Origin: a virus
Reading direction: 5' to 3' (one strand)
DNA: 39,858 nt
Virus record (IMG/VR): IMGVR_UViG_3300047319_001642
Location: 1 to 39,858 of that record
The position numbers and the translations under genes were made by a program. Below are positions 1 to 7,830 of the stretch, piece by piece. Within the stretch, counting starts at the first letter, position 1, and each line of letters begins with the position of its first letter. The notes under the pieces are model-generated. The model was given only the letters and a program-made list of their open reading frames with translations, was not told the DNA's origin and searched no databases.

Positions 1-632
1 GATACGTACCCGATCGAGTACGTATCGGCGGCGTCGAGCGTCCCGGCGCCGTTCGGGTTCACGCTGATCGCGGTCTCCATGCAGATGTATGGCGCCGAGC
101 CGCCGCGCATGAAGGCTTTGCACATCTCGACGACCGCCGCCGACTGGGCGAATGGGAACGTGCCGCCGATGATCGTCACGCCGCCGCGCGATCCCCACGG
201 CGCGATACTCGGGCTGGTCGCGGGCCCGCTCCCGAAGACGCTCCCGCCGTCCCCGAAGATGCCGTATTTCCAGCGGCCGAACCATGAGCCGTTGGCGATC
301 GCCGTGCCCTTATCGACGGCGGCGATGTCGATCCAGTCCTCCTCCGAGGTGAGGACCCGCCCGTCGAGGATTCCCTGGTTGTTGATCACGTTCCCGCGAT
401 GGAGACGGGAGTTCATGTACTTCCGGACCGCCTGGGAAGCGCTTGAGACCTTCGCGCGCGGCGCCTTGAGCCATGCGACGAAGTCGCCGAGCGCCTTGAA
501 ATCCTGGGCTACCGAGGCTGCGTTCGCCGCGTCTCCGTCGGACGGGAGCGACAGCAGCGGGTAGTTGTCCGGGTCGGGGGTAGCGGCTGGGGCCTGGGTC
601 GCGGTCGGGTCCGGGGTGTACGTCGACGGCAT
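1..632 (-). CDS. Tail or fibre-type protein, 3' end cut by window
   Basis: This open frame starts at an ATG at 632 and runs without a stop to the window edge, so only about the first 210 residues are present. It begins MPSTYTPDPTATQAP, a Pro/Thr/Ala-rich stretch, followed by a helical segment with DFKALGDFVAWLKAPRAK and then a Gly-rich beta-type region (GRWKYGIFGDGGSVFG, GGVTIIGGTFPFA). I do not recognise a named family. Its place after the baseplate genes and the gpI-like gene suggests a tail-tip or fibre protein, which is inference. The start has a TAGACT box 6 bases upstream and no Shine-Dalgarno, and the stop of the preceding gene lies inside that box. Confidence 0.75.
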   Translation of the reverse strand, partial: MPSTYTPDPTATQAPAATPDPDNYPLLSLPSDGDAANAASVAQDFKALGDFVAWLKAPRAKVSSASQAVRKYMNSRLHRGNVINNQGILDGRVLTSEEDWIDIAAVDKGTAIANGSWFGRWKYGIFGDGGSVFGSGPATSPSIAPWGSRGGVTIIGGTFPFAQSAAVVEMCKAFMRGGSAPYICMETAISVNPNGAGTLDAADTYSIGYV

Positions 633-638
633 GCCGCC

Positions 639-644
639 AGTCTA
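639..644 (-). promoter_or_regulatory. Putative leaderless -10 box TAGACT
   Basis: TAGACT lies 6 bases (GGCGGC) before the ATG at 632. Its TAG is also the stop codon of the gene ending at 642. The box and spacer nearly repeat those before the GTG at 6007 (TACACT GGCGGC). Confidence 0.55.
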
Positions 645-2474
645 CGCTGGGGCCACGAACCGTGTCACGCCCCCGCCCCAGACGCGCCCGAGGTCTCCCC
701 ATTCGACACCCAGCGGCCAGCCCCATGTCGGGCCCGAGACGACGACCCACGAGCCGAGGAACCGCGCCTTACCCGGCTTCCAGGTGCGGACCAGCGCATT
801 GAGCAGCTTGGCCGAGGGGTCGCCGTCCTGGAAGACGCTCCCGATCGGCGGCGTGAAGTCCGCCCCGAAGAGCAGGCCGAAGTAGTGCCACGATCCCGCC
901 GGAGCTGCCGGGTTCGGATCGAAGAGGCCGAGGTGGTCGACGAAGGTCGGCGTCCCCCCAGTGAGATAGGACAGCGTCCGCGTACGCTGGATGATGTGAG
1001 CCCCATCCGGATCGCCAGCGGGGAAGCCGGCGCGGGTCAGCGCGCGCAGGAGGCCGGGGTGGCCGCCTCCGAACGACCAGCCGTCGACGCCATCCCAGAC
1101 CGTCCGGAGGCGCTCGGCGAACGCCTGGTCGAGCGGTCCGCCGTCGTCGGCCGGCGCCTCGGTCACAGCGCGCGGGAGGATCCGGTCCGTGGCGACGTAG
1201 TCGAGCGCGTCTGGGGGGCCGACAGTCGGCAGGCCCGCTACCGCCGCCTGGCGCGCGCGCTCGAATTGAATGTCCTTCTCGCCGCCGTAGACCCGCTCGA
1301 TGGACAATAGGAGCGGGCCCTTCCGCCCGGCCGGCGTCTTCGACTGATAGTCGCGGTATAGCGTTCCCGTGACCGAGACCTCGGCCTCGTCCGTCGCGCT
1401 GTTGCTGTCGGTGACGACGACGAGGTCCTCCGCCGGCCCCGTTGCGCCGGCTAGGTACTCGCCCGTGGAGCCGTTCAGCGAGGCGCCGGACCGGTTGCCG
1501 CCCGGCGGGAACGAGAAGACGTAGCCCGATCCCGAGCCGCCCGAGGCCGAGAACAGCACCTTCCCGCCGGGGACGGAGATCAGCCGCCGCGGCGAGATCG
1601 TCGGGTGGGCCGGCGCCGCCGGCAACGTGATCGGCAGGGAGGGGAACTTCGCCTTGAGGGCGACCGCGGCGTAGTAGATGGTCGCCGCATCGATGCCCCA
1701 GTCGAAGATGTAATCAGCGAAGCGGCCGCCGTGCCACTGGCCGTTCTGGTCGGCGACTTGGTCGACGGTCCCGTAGGTGAAGAAGTCGTTGTCCGGGTGG
1801 CCGCTGTCCGCCGCCGGCATCGTCGTCGAGATGATCGGCGTCGTGAAGTCGTTGACGAACACTTTCAGCGTCGCGCCGTCGAACCACGTCATCGAGACGG
1901 CGGCGACGCCGTCCCAGGCCCCGCCGTCGCCGCCCGCCTGGGGCGGCCCCCGGAGCGTATCGGCGGTGTTGTAGCCGTTGCGCCAGTTGTTCGAGAACAG
2001 GAACCAGCCATCGGCGTCGACGAGCGGCTCGACGTTGAACAGGCACTCGAAGTCCTGGTGGCCGCCGCCGGTCGTCGTCCCGAAGCGCATCAGTGTCCCG
2101 CCCGTGATGTTGAAGAACGCCGAGGCGTTGCGGGGCCGGAAGACCGAGATCGCCGTGCGCGGCTGGTGCTCGCCCGCGCCGAAGCCGAAGTTGACTCCGC
2201 TCCGGTTCTTCAGCTTGACGTGCGACCCCGACCCGAGCGCGATCAGGTAGACCGGCTGCGTCGCCGTCGGGTAGCTCAGGCCCGGGACGCCGTCCAGAGA
2301 CTCGACGCCCAGGTCTGGGCCCGGGCTCCCGGGCTCGGCGAAGAGGTCTGGGTTGCCGCCGAGCGCGGACTGGTTGTGCCACGACAGGAAGTGGCCGGCG
2401 CCGTCGTCCGAGACGCCGACGTCTCCCTCGACGGTGAGCACCCGGCCGGTCGTGGGCATCGCGGCGGGAGGCAT
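642..2474 (-). CDS. LamG-like / P2 gpI-like tail protein (fusion)
   Basis: A 610-residue protein encoded just after two baseplate J-like genes, where P2-type phages carry gpI. Residues about 10-275 look like a concanavalin A/laminin-G-type beta sandwich (GGTLMRFGTTTGGGHQDFE, SMTWFDGATLKVFVNDF). Residues about 285-370 look like an Ig-like or cadherin-like domain (GGKVLFSASGGSGSGYVFSF). The last 235 residues carry features of tail protein I: WDGVDGWSFGGGHPGLLRAL and a Trp/Gly-rich end with GWPLGVEWGDLGRVWGG. The fused layout suggests a baseplate-attached, sugar-binding tail protein acting at the cell surface. The start ATG overlaps the upstream stop (TGATG). Domain calls are by eye. A pure fibre protein is the alternative. 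Confidence 0.65.
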   Translation of the reverse strand: MPPAAMPTTGRVLTVEGDVGVSDDGAGHFLSWHNQSALGGNPDLFAEPGSPGPDLGVESLDGVPGLSYPTATQPVYLIALGSGSHVKLKNRSGVNFGFGAGEHQPRTAISVFRPRNASAFFNITGGTLMRFGTTTGGGHQDFECLFNVEPLVDADGWFLFSNNWRNGYNTADTLRGPPQAGGDGGAWDGVAAVSMTWFDGATLKVFVNDFTTPIISTTMPAADSGHPDNDFFTYGTVDQVADQNGQWHGGRFADYIFDWGIDAATIYYAAVALKAKFPSLPITLPAAPAHPTISPRRLISVPGGKVLFSASGGSGSGYVFSFPPGGNRSGASLNGSTGEYLAGATGPAEDLVVVTDSNSATDEAEVSVTGTLYRDYQSKTPAGRKGPLLLSIERVYGGEKDIQFERARQAAVAGLPTVGPPDALDYVATDRILPRAVTEAPADDGGPLDQAFAERLRTVWDGVDGWSFGGGHPGLLRALTRAGFPAGDPDGAHIIQRTRTLSYLTGGTPTFVDHLGLFDPNPAAPAGSWHYFGLLFGADFTPPIGSVFQDGDPSAKLLNALVRTWKPGKARFLGSWVVVSGPTWGWPLGVEWGDLGRVWGGGVTRFVAPA

Positions 2475-3589
2475 CAGACGAGCACCCAGTCGAGATCGTC
2501 GGCGAGGAGACCGCTCGGAACCGGAACCTCCGCCGAGGAGAGCGTCACGTCGGCGGCCGATCCGTTCAACTTGGCCCCGGTGAAGTTCGTCGCGCCCGCA
2601 TTCATGACCGCCTTGGTGAGCTGCTCGAGGAAGACCTCTGCGCCGACCTTCGCCGCCGAGAGGTACGCTACCCAGGCGGCGTTCGCGGCCACCTTCACCG
2701 CCGCCGCCTTCGCCGCGGGGACGGTGGCTGTTCCAGCGGGCGTGATCGTCGCGTTCGATGCGTTCTGCACCGTGACGTAGTCCGTGATCCCGAGCCGGGA
2801 GCGGACGTAGGCCTGGATCGTCGTGACGTCGCCGCCCGGGATCGCCCCGCTCGCGCCGGCGACCGTGAAGATCACGCCGCCCGAATTCGAGTTATCTGGA
2901 TCGAGTCGGTAGCGGGTCGTGCTGGTGACCGCCGCCTTCGCCCACTCGACCAGGGTCTCCTCGTCCGGCGTCGCGTCGACATCGGGGAGGCGGGCGGCGC
3001 AGCGGTCCTTAACCGAGGCATCGGTCTCGGCGTCGGCGCCGACCTGAGCGACCAGGGAGACGACCTTGACGGCAGCGGAGAGGACGGTAACGCCCGGGAG
3101 CGAGGTCTCCAGCGTGGCGACGAGACCGCGCATCTGGCCCGGGCTCATCGAGGACATGTCGATTGCGAGCGTGCTCGACGTCGAGAGCGTCCCGCCGGTA
3201 GCGGCGACGTAGCGCGCCTGGTTCGTATCGCGCGCGATGAACCGTCCGATCGTGATCGCGTACGGGCCGTGGTCCGCGTCGCAGGCGAGGACGACCGCCT
3301 GGATCGCGACCGCCGCCGGATCGCGGTCGACATCCCACTGAGCGTGGGCGACCTCGGTCAGCGACTCCTCCTCGGCCGTAGTCGCGAATCGCTCCGCCGC
3401 GACGCCGGGGATACCGCCGCCGCCAGCGTCGGAAATGACTAGGGCTTCTAGCTCCAGCATCGTCCGGAGGATGGCGCCCGCATACCAGTTCGTGACCTTG
3501 TTCTCCGGCACGTCTAGGCCGGCGAGGACGATCGCCTTGGCGTCGTCGATCGTGACTAGCGGGAGGAGATCGGCGAGCGCGACCGTCAC
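2474..3589 (-). CDS. Baseplate J-like protein (second copy)
   Basis: A 371-residue protein of the baseplate J/gp47 type, the wedge component around the tail tube. The N-terminal part has the usual helical start with GAILRTMLELEALVISDAGG, followed by the beta-rich body (AIQAVVLACDADHGPYAITI, FIARDTNQARYVAATGG) and the typical segment with DRCAARLPDVDATPDEETLVEWAK. The C-terminal part resembles the end of the neighbouring J-like protein, with an Ala-rich helix (AAKAAAVKVAANAAWVAYLS) and a closing GLLADDLDWVLV. The gene overlaps the upstream J-like gene by four bases and the next gene by TGATG, so the three are probably translationally coupled. Confidence 0.8.
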   Translation of the reverse strand: MTVALADLLPLVTIDDAKAIVLAGLDVPENKVTNWYAGAILRTMLELEALVISDAGGGGIPGVAAERFATTAEEESLTEVAHAQWDVDRDPAAVAIQAVVLACDADHGPYAITIGRFIARDTNQARYVAATGGTLSTSSTLAIDMSSMSPGQMRGLVATLETSLPGVTVLSAAVKVVSLVAQVGADAETDASVKDRCAARLPDVDATPDEETLVEWAKAAVTSTTRYRLDPDNSNSGGVIFTVAGASGAIPGGDVTTIQAYVRSRLGITDYVTVQNASNATITPAGTATVPAAKAAAVKVAANAAWVAYLSAAKVGAEVFLEQLTKAVMNAGATNFTGAKLNGSAADVTLSSAEVPVPSGLLADDLDWVLV

Positions 3590-5106
3590 GTCGGCACCCA
3601 GGTAAGGCTCGTCGCCAGGCTATCGCCAGCCGCCAGGACGGGGACCATTCCCTCCGGGATCGCGATGTCGTCCGTCCCGCCGTTCAGCGCCCCGTCATCG
3701 ACGTCGTCGGCGCCGGCGTCGGTCACGATCTGAATCAGGCGCGCATACTCGACGGCCTGGTCGCCGTTCCCGAGCGCCACCCTGCCGAGGTAGGAGAGCC
3801 ACGCATCACTGGCCGCGACCTTCGCCGCCGCGAGCTGCGCAGCCGGCACGAACGCGGTCCCGGCGGCCGCGATGGCGAGCGGGCGTGCGGACTGGGCGAT
3901 CACGCGCTCGGCAGGGGAAGGCGTAGCGGTCGCGGCCGGGACGCCCTGGTAGCCGCGCAGCCGGGGCGCGATGAATGCCTGGATTGCGCGTAGCGCGGCG
4001 GGCGAGGCGGGCCCTACTGAGCTGGCGGCCGTGACGATAACCAGCCCGGACGTGAACGGATCGGCGTCAACGAAGACGCGCGCGACCTCGGGCGACGCCG
4101 CGCGCGCGAGGAGTTCGATCGCCCCGCCGAGCATCACGCGCGTGATCTGCTGGTGCCGCTTCGCGCACATCGCCGCGAACACCGGCCCGTCCTCGACGTC
4201 GGCGCCCTGGAGAGCGACGTCGGATCCGACCATTAGGACGAAGAGGTCGCCCTTACGGAAGCTGGGGGACGCCTGCCCGTTCGCCATCGAGATCGTCGCG
4301 CCGCCCGGGATCACGGTGGACGCCTCGAGGGGACCGCCCGGCGTCCACGACCCGCCCGGGATGATCCAGGACCAGGCGCCGCCGCCGAGATCACCCGCGG
4401 TGTCGATCCGGACGACCACCGACGCGAAGCTCGGCGCCGTCGCCGGGGACGTGAACGACGCCGAGATCGTACCGCCCGAGCTGCCGAGCAGGATGGCCGG
4501 CTCGAACTCGAACGGCCGGATATTCGAGCACTGGACGCCCGCGCGCGCCGTCACCATCTCGGTAATCGTTCCCGCCGGATCCGCGTAGGCCGCGCCCGCC
4601 GCCTCGGCCTCGAAAGGAAGAACGAGGGCGGTGCTTCCATTCGAAGCCCCTGCCGGCAGGACCTTCGTCCCGTCGAAGTGGGCACTCTCGACGTTGACGT
4701 TGACGTACCGCCGCCCGGTCGCGGGCGAGCGCACGATCAGGTCGCCTGGATCGAAGTCGTAGGCGGGCTGAGCGGCGCCGGCCGTCGAGTAGAGCGCGAT
4801 CCACTTCCGGGTCTTGGATGCCGGCCGGAGCGTCATCCGGTAGACCTCTTGGCCGAGGTATGAGAGCCACTTCCCGTCGACGTCGTCTGCGGTCGCGAGC
4901 GTCCCGCCCTTCGCGATCGCGGCGACGCGCTTCGCGCAGAATGCCTGGATCGCGACCGCGACGGCCTCGACACGAAGGTTCTCCATCCCGATCGGCGCGC
5001 CCGCCCACGACCCGGTCGGGAGGCCCGCCTCGAGCAGCCGCGCGCGTAGGCTATCCGCGATCGCGGTCGTCGTCTCGGGGGCCAGTAGCTCGGCGAAGGT
5101 CAGCAT
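3586..5106 (-). CDS. Baseplate J-like protein (first copy)
   Basis: A 506-residue baseplate J/gp47-like protein. Features seen: an N-terminal helical region (AVAIQAFCAKRVAAIAKGG, GKWLSYLGQEVYRMTLRPAS), a beta-rich middle that starts PGDLIVRSPATGRRYVNVNV, a central SPEVARVFVDADPF segment and VTAASSVGPASPAALRAIQAF, then an Ala-rich helix and the ending GDSLATSLTWVPT. The C-terminal third parallels that of the next gene (AAKVAASDAWLSYLG here, AVKVAANAAWVAYLS there), which suggests an old duplication of the J gene. It starts at the ATG at 5106, four bases after the stop of the gp25/W-like gene. Confidence 0.8.
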   Translation of the reverse strand: MLTFAELLAPETTTAIADSLRARLLEAGLPTGSWAGAPIGMENLRVEAVAVAIQAFCAKRVAAIAKGGTLATADDVDGKWLSYLGQEVYRMTLRPASKTRKWIALYSTAGAAQPAYDFDPGDLIVRSPATGRRYVNVNVESAHFDGTKVLPAGASNGSTALVLPFEAEAAGAAYADPAGTITEMVTARAGVQCSNIRPFEFEPAILLGSSGGTISASFTSPATAPSFASVVVRIDTAGDLGGGAWSWIIPGGSWTPGGPLEASTVIPGGATISMANGQASPSFRKGDLFVLMVGSDVALQGADVEDGPVFAAMCAKRHQQITRVMLGGAIELLARAASPEVARVFVDADPFTSGLVIVTAASSVGPASPAALRAIQAFIAPRLRGYQGVPAATATPSPAERVIAQSARPLAIAAAGTAFVPAAQLAAAKVAASDAWLSYLGRVALGNGDQAVEYARLIQIVTDAGADDVDDGALNGGTDDIAIPEGMVPVLAAGDSLATSLTWVPT

Positions 5107-5110
5107 TGGC

Positions 5111-6007
5111 CTACCGGAACGTCACCGTCACGCCGTTGATCTCTCCCGTCTCACCGGCGCCGCTCGATTCGATCGTGACCTTCAAGCGCTTCAGGCCTGT
5201 CGGGTTCGAGAACGTCGCCGTAGCGACCGCCTCGACGAAGGACGCGCTGGTCGTCGTGATCGTCGCGATGACGGTCCCGTCGGCAGCTCCGTCTCCGCCG
5301 CCGAGGCGCAGGCGGAACGTCGCGGTTCCAGACGTCGCCCGGACCTGGGCGACGAACTCGACGGTGATGCTCCCGGGGAGGGAACCCATGTTGACCTCGC
5401 GCTGGCCGACCCAGTTCTCGGTCCCGCTCGCGTCGTCGCTCCAGACGTTGTCGCCGAACGTGATCGACGCCTGCGCGCCACCGCCGGGCCCGGGAGGTCC
5501 GGGAGGTCCTACCCCCGACCCGGTGCCGCCGGTCATGATGATCGTCGTCCCGCCACCCGTTGCGGCGGGCGCGGCGGGCGTCGTGGTCGCCTGCTGGACG
5601 CCGTTGACCGAGAGGATCTGGACGGTGACGGCCGATACGCCGAGCACGAGCGAGAACGGGCCGGCCTCGGTATCGATCGAAATCTCGATGAGGAGGTGGC
5701 TCGTCGCCTGGTTCAGCGTCAGGCGCGCGGTGCAGGTATGGACGCGCTCGTCCTTCCGGCACTCCGCCGCGATCCCCTGCCGCGCGGCCGCCAACTCCGG
5801 CGGCGTGAACCCGCCGTTCAGGAGGTTGATGACGTTGTACCCGTAATTCGGGTCGTAGAAGAGCCCGCCCCGATCGGTCGTCAGGCGGTGGTAGAGGTCC
5901 TGGGCGAGGCACTCGAACCCGGTGGCGAAGCCCCAGACCGGGTCGATGTCGTCCCGCATCCGGATATCGGTCCCGAGCTCGGATGGGTCGACGAGGGCGA
6001 CGCTCAC
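5111..6007 (-). CDS. gp25/P2 W-like baseplate protein with collagen-like linker
   Basis: Residues 15-135 match the layout of the gp25/W family, the small lysozyme-like wedge protein of contractile tails: IDPVWGFATGFECLAQDLYH, then RLTTDRGGLFYDPNYGYNVI and NLLNGGF. This is followed by a low-complexity linker (about 139-180) that includes a short collagen-like stretch GPPGPPGPGGG. A separate domain of about 120 residues follows, rich in Gly, Thr and Val, that I cannot name. gp25 proteins are usually around 110-140 residues, so the C-terminal addition is unusual and could be a decoration or sugar-binding domain. It starts at GTG 6007, with TACACT 6 bases upstream and no Shine-Dalgarno. Confidence 0.75.
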   Translation of the reverse strand: MSVALVDPSELGTDIRMRDDIDPVWGFATGFECLAQDLYHRLTTDRGGLFYDPNYGYNVINLLNGGFTPPELAAARQGIAAECRKDERVHTCTARLTLNQATSHLLIEISIDTEAGPFSLVLGVSAVTVQILSVNGVQQATTTPAAPAATGGGTTIIMTGGTGSGVGPPGPPGPGGGAQASITFGDNVWSDDASGTENWVGQREVNMGSLPGSITVEFVAQVRATSGTATFRLRLGGGDGAADGTVIATITTTSASFVEAVATATFSNPTGLKRLKVTIESSGAGETGEINGVTVTFR

Positions 6008-6013
6008 GCCGCC

Positions 6014-6019
6014 AGTGTA
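6014..6019 (-). promoter_or_regulatory. Putative leaderless -10 box TACACT
   Basis: TACACT followed by GGCGGC and GTG at 6007. The spacer is identical to that of the first gene in the window. Confidence 0.5.
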
Positions 6020-6033
6020 CCAAAGGCTCGGGT

Positions 6034-7191
6034 CTAGACGACGTTCGTCTTCTTGGCGAGCAGGACGGCTGGATTCGGCGGCAGGACAGCGCCGGGCGCC
6101 AGCGCGTTGATCGCGGCCGCGATCGTGGTCAGGTACGCCATCAGCGCCGTCCCGAGCGGCGGCGGCTGGGTGCCCGCCTTCCCGCCGATGAACGTCGCGC
6201 CGGCGTCGAGGATGCGCTCGGCGGGGACGCCGCCGTCGAAGCCTTCAGCGTAGGCCGCGCGCGCCCCATCCCAGCCGACCAGGACGCGACCGCCGGCGAC
6301 GCCGCTGATGCTCTCGCCCGGGCCGAGCGCCAGCTTGACGTTCCCCATGTCCGGGAGGCCGCTCTCCTCGGGCAGCACATGGATCGTGCCGCCCGATTGC
6401 TGGACGACCTTTGCCCAATACCGGAAGCGCTGGTCGAGGCCGGGGGGAACCGCGCGTACGATCGCCGCGAGCGCCGCCTTCAGGCGGTCGGACTGCGCGC
6501 CCTCGACCTCGGTCCAGACGTCCGCGATCACCGGCCCGCTGGGAGCCACCCGGAACTGCGCACAGGATACGCGGCGCCCGTCGAAGGTCTTCCCTACGAT
6601 ATCGACCGGCGCGTCGAACAGGTAGCGGGAGGAGCCGTCCTCGATGGCGTCCTCGGCCAGCTCGAAGGTCGCGGGATCAATCCCGGCGTCCGGCCAGGTC
6701 TCGACCCCGACCCACATCGCGCCGAGGGGCGTCATCCGCCATGCCGCGTCGGGGGCCACGCGGGCGAAGAGGGCCGCGAGCGCCGCGCCCACCGGAATTG
6801 CCGGGGTTGTCCAGTCCCCGATCGGGCGCCCAAGCACCGCCGGCTGCGCCGTGGCGTCCAGGACCTCGCCGGCATCGCGTAGGAGGTCTCCCAGGACGAC
6901 GCCCAGCGTGGCCCCGGGGCCGTAACGCTTCGGCCGGGCGGTCGTCCCCAACCCGGCCGCCCCTGCCACCACGCGCAGCCTGGCGACGTCCAGGAAGTCG
7001 CCCGACCGGATCGTCGTGCCGCGGTAGGTCAGCGCCCCGTCGTTGATCGATACCTCGATCAGCCCCGAGGTCCGGGTTACGGTCGTTTCGAGCGGCGCGT
7101 CAACCAGGAGGTCGGTATGCCAGGCGCCGACCCGCGGCGTGTAGAGGCCGGTGTCCAGGACCGGGAGCCCGTTGGCGGTGACGATGGCCAC
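6034..7191 (-). CDS. Tail hub / baseplate protein
   Basis: A 385-residue protein between the gp25/W-like gene and the 211-residue tail gene, in the slot where P2-like phages keep gpD (hub) and gpV (spike). The N-terminal two thirds (VLDTGLYTPRVGAWHTDLLV, GDFLDVARLRVVAG, GATLGVVLGDLLRDAGEVLD) look like a hub protein. The C-terminal third (GNVKLALGPGESISGVAGG, RVLVGWDGARAAYAEGFDGG, then TALMAYLTTIAAAINAL) resembles the tail of gp45/gpV-type proteins, so hub and spike-associated functions may be fused. The family call rests on position and general features. The start is GTG 7191, three bases after the upstream stop. Confidence 0.5.
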   Translation of the reverse strand: MAIVTANGLPVLDTGLYTPRVGAWHTDLLVDAPLETTVTRTSGLIEVSINDGALTYRGTTIRSGDFLDVARLRVVAGAAGLGTTARPKRYGPGATLGVVLGDLLRDAGEVLDATAQPAVLGRPIGDWTTPAIPVGAALAALFARVAPDAAWRMTPLGAMWVGVETWPDAGIDPATFELAEDAIEDGSSRYLFDAPVDIVGKTFDGRRVSCAQFRVAPSGPVIADVWTEVEGAQSDRLKAALAAIVRAVPPGLDQRFRYWAKVVQQSGGTIHVLPEESGLPDMGNVKLALGPGESISGVAGGRVLVGWDGARAAYAEGFDGGVPAERILDAGATFIGGKAGTQPPPLGTALMAYLTTIAAAINALAPGAVLPPNPAVLLAKKTNVV

Positions 7192-7194
7192 CGG

Positions 7195-7830
7195 CTACTG
7201 GCCTTCCGGCGGCTGCGGCGGCGGGCCCTGGAGGCGGAGGTTCTTCTTGTTCGACGACGGAGCCGGCGGCGGCGCGTTGGACGGTTCGGTCCCCTTGTTG
7301 AACCGGAGCGACTTCACGACCGTCACGGCCGACGTCGCGCTGACCGTCTTCGACTTCTTTGGGATGACGAACTCCTGGAACTTCAGCTTGAAGACTTTCG
7401 ACCCCTCGAACGGTCCGTTCTCGCCTGGCGGCATCCCGATCAAAACGGCCTGGTTGATCTTCATCCTGTCCAGGTCCGGGTGGCTTACCTCGAGGGCTAG
7501 GTCGGTATCCTTCGGGTTCGCCTTCTGCCCGCGCCAGAGAGCATCGCAGACGTCCTGGAAGACATCCCACTGGTCCGGGGTCGCGATCACGCACCAGATC
7601 TCGAACTGCTTCGGGTCGTAGCCGCCGAACGTCACGCGCGCGCCGGTATGCCCCTTCGCCTTCTTGACGATCAGGTCGATGGACGCGACGCCGAGCCCGT
7701 GGAGCTCGCAGATACCGGGTAGGACCATCCCCGCGACGATGAACGTATCCCAGACGTCCCCGGCGTAGAGCGATCCCTCGGCGCAGCTCTGCCCCTTGTC
7801 ATTGAGCCCCCAGAAAGCCGCGCCCGCCAT
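7195..7830 (-). CDS. Tail/baseplate assembly protein, unnamed family
   Basis: A 211-residue protein with start ATG 7830 overlapping the tape-measure stop (TGATG). The open frame continues upstream into the tape-measure gene, but that part is a shadow. Visible features: AGAAFWGLNDKGQSCAEGSL at the start, a mixed alpha/beta body (FGGYDPKQFEIWCVIATPDQ, DVFQDVCDALWRG), HPDLDRMKINQAVLIGMPPG, and a disordered Pro-rich end (PPPAPSSNKKNLRLQGPPPQ). Being between tape measure and hub, it probably helps build the tail tip. I do not recognise the family. T4 gp53-like or LysM-type hub proteins often sit here, but no clear motif supports that. Confidence 0.65.
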   Translation of the reverse strand: MAGAAFWGLNDKGQSCAEGSLYAGDVWDTFIVAGMVLPGICELHGLGVASIDLIVKKAKGHTGARVTFGGYDPKQFEIWCVIATPDQWDVFQDVCDALWRGQKANPKDTDLALEVSHPDLDRMKINQAVLIGMPPGENGPFEGSKVFKLKFQEFVIPKKSKTVSATSAVTVVKSLRFNKGTEPSNAPPPAPSSNKKNLRLQGPPPQPPEGQ

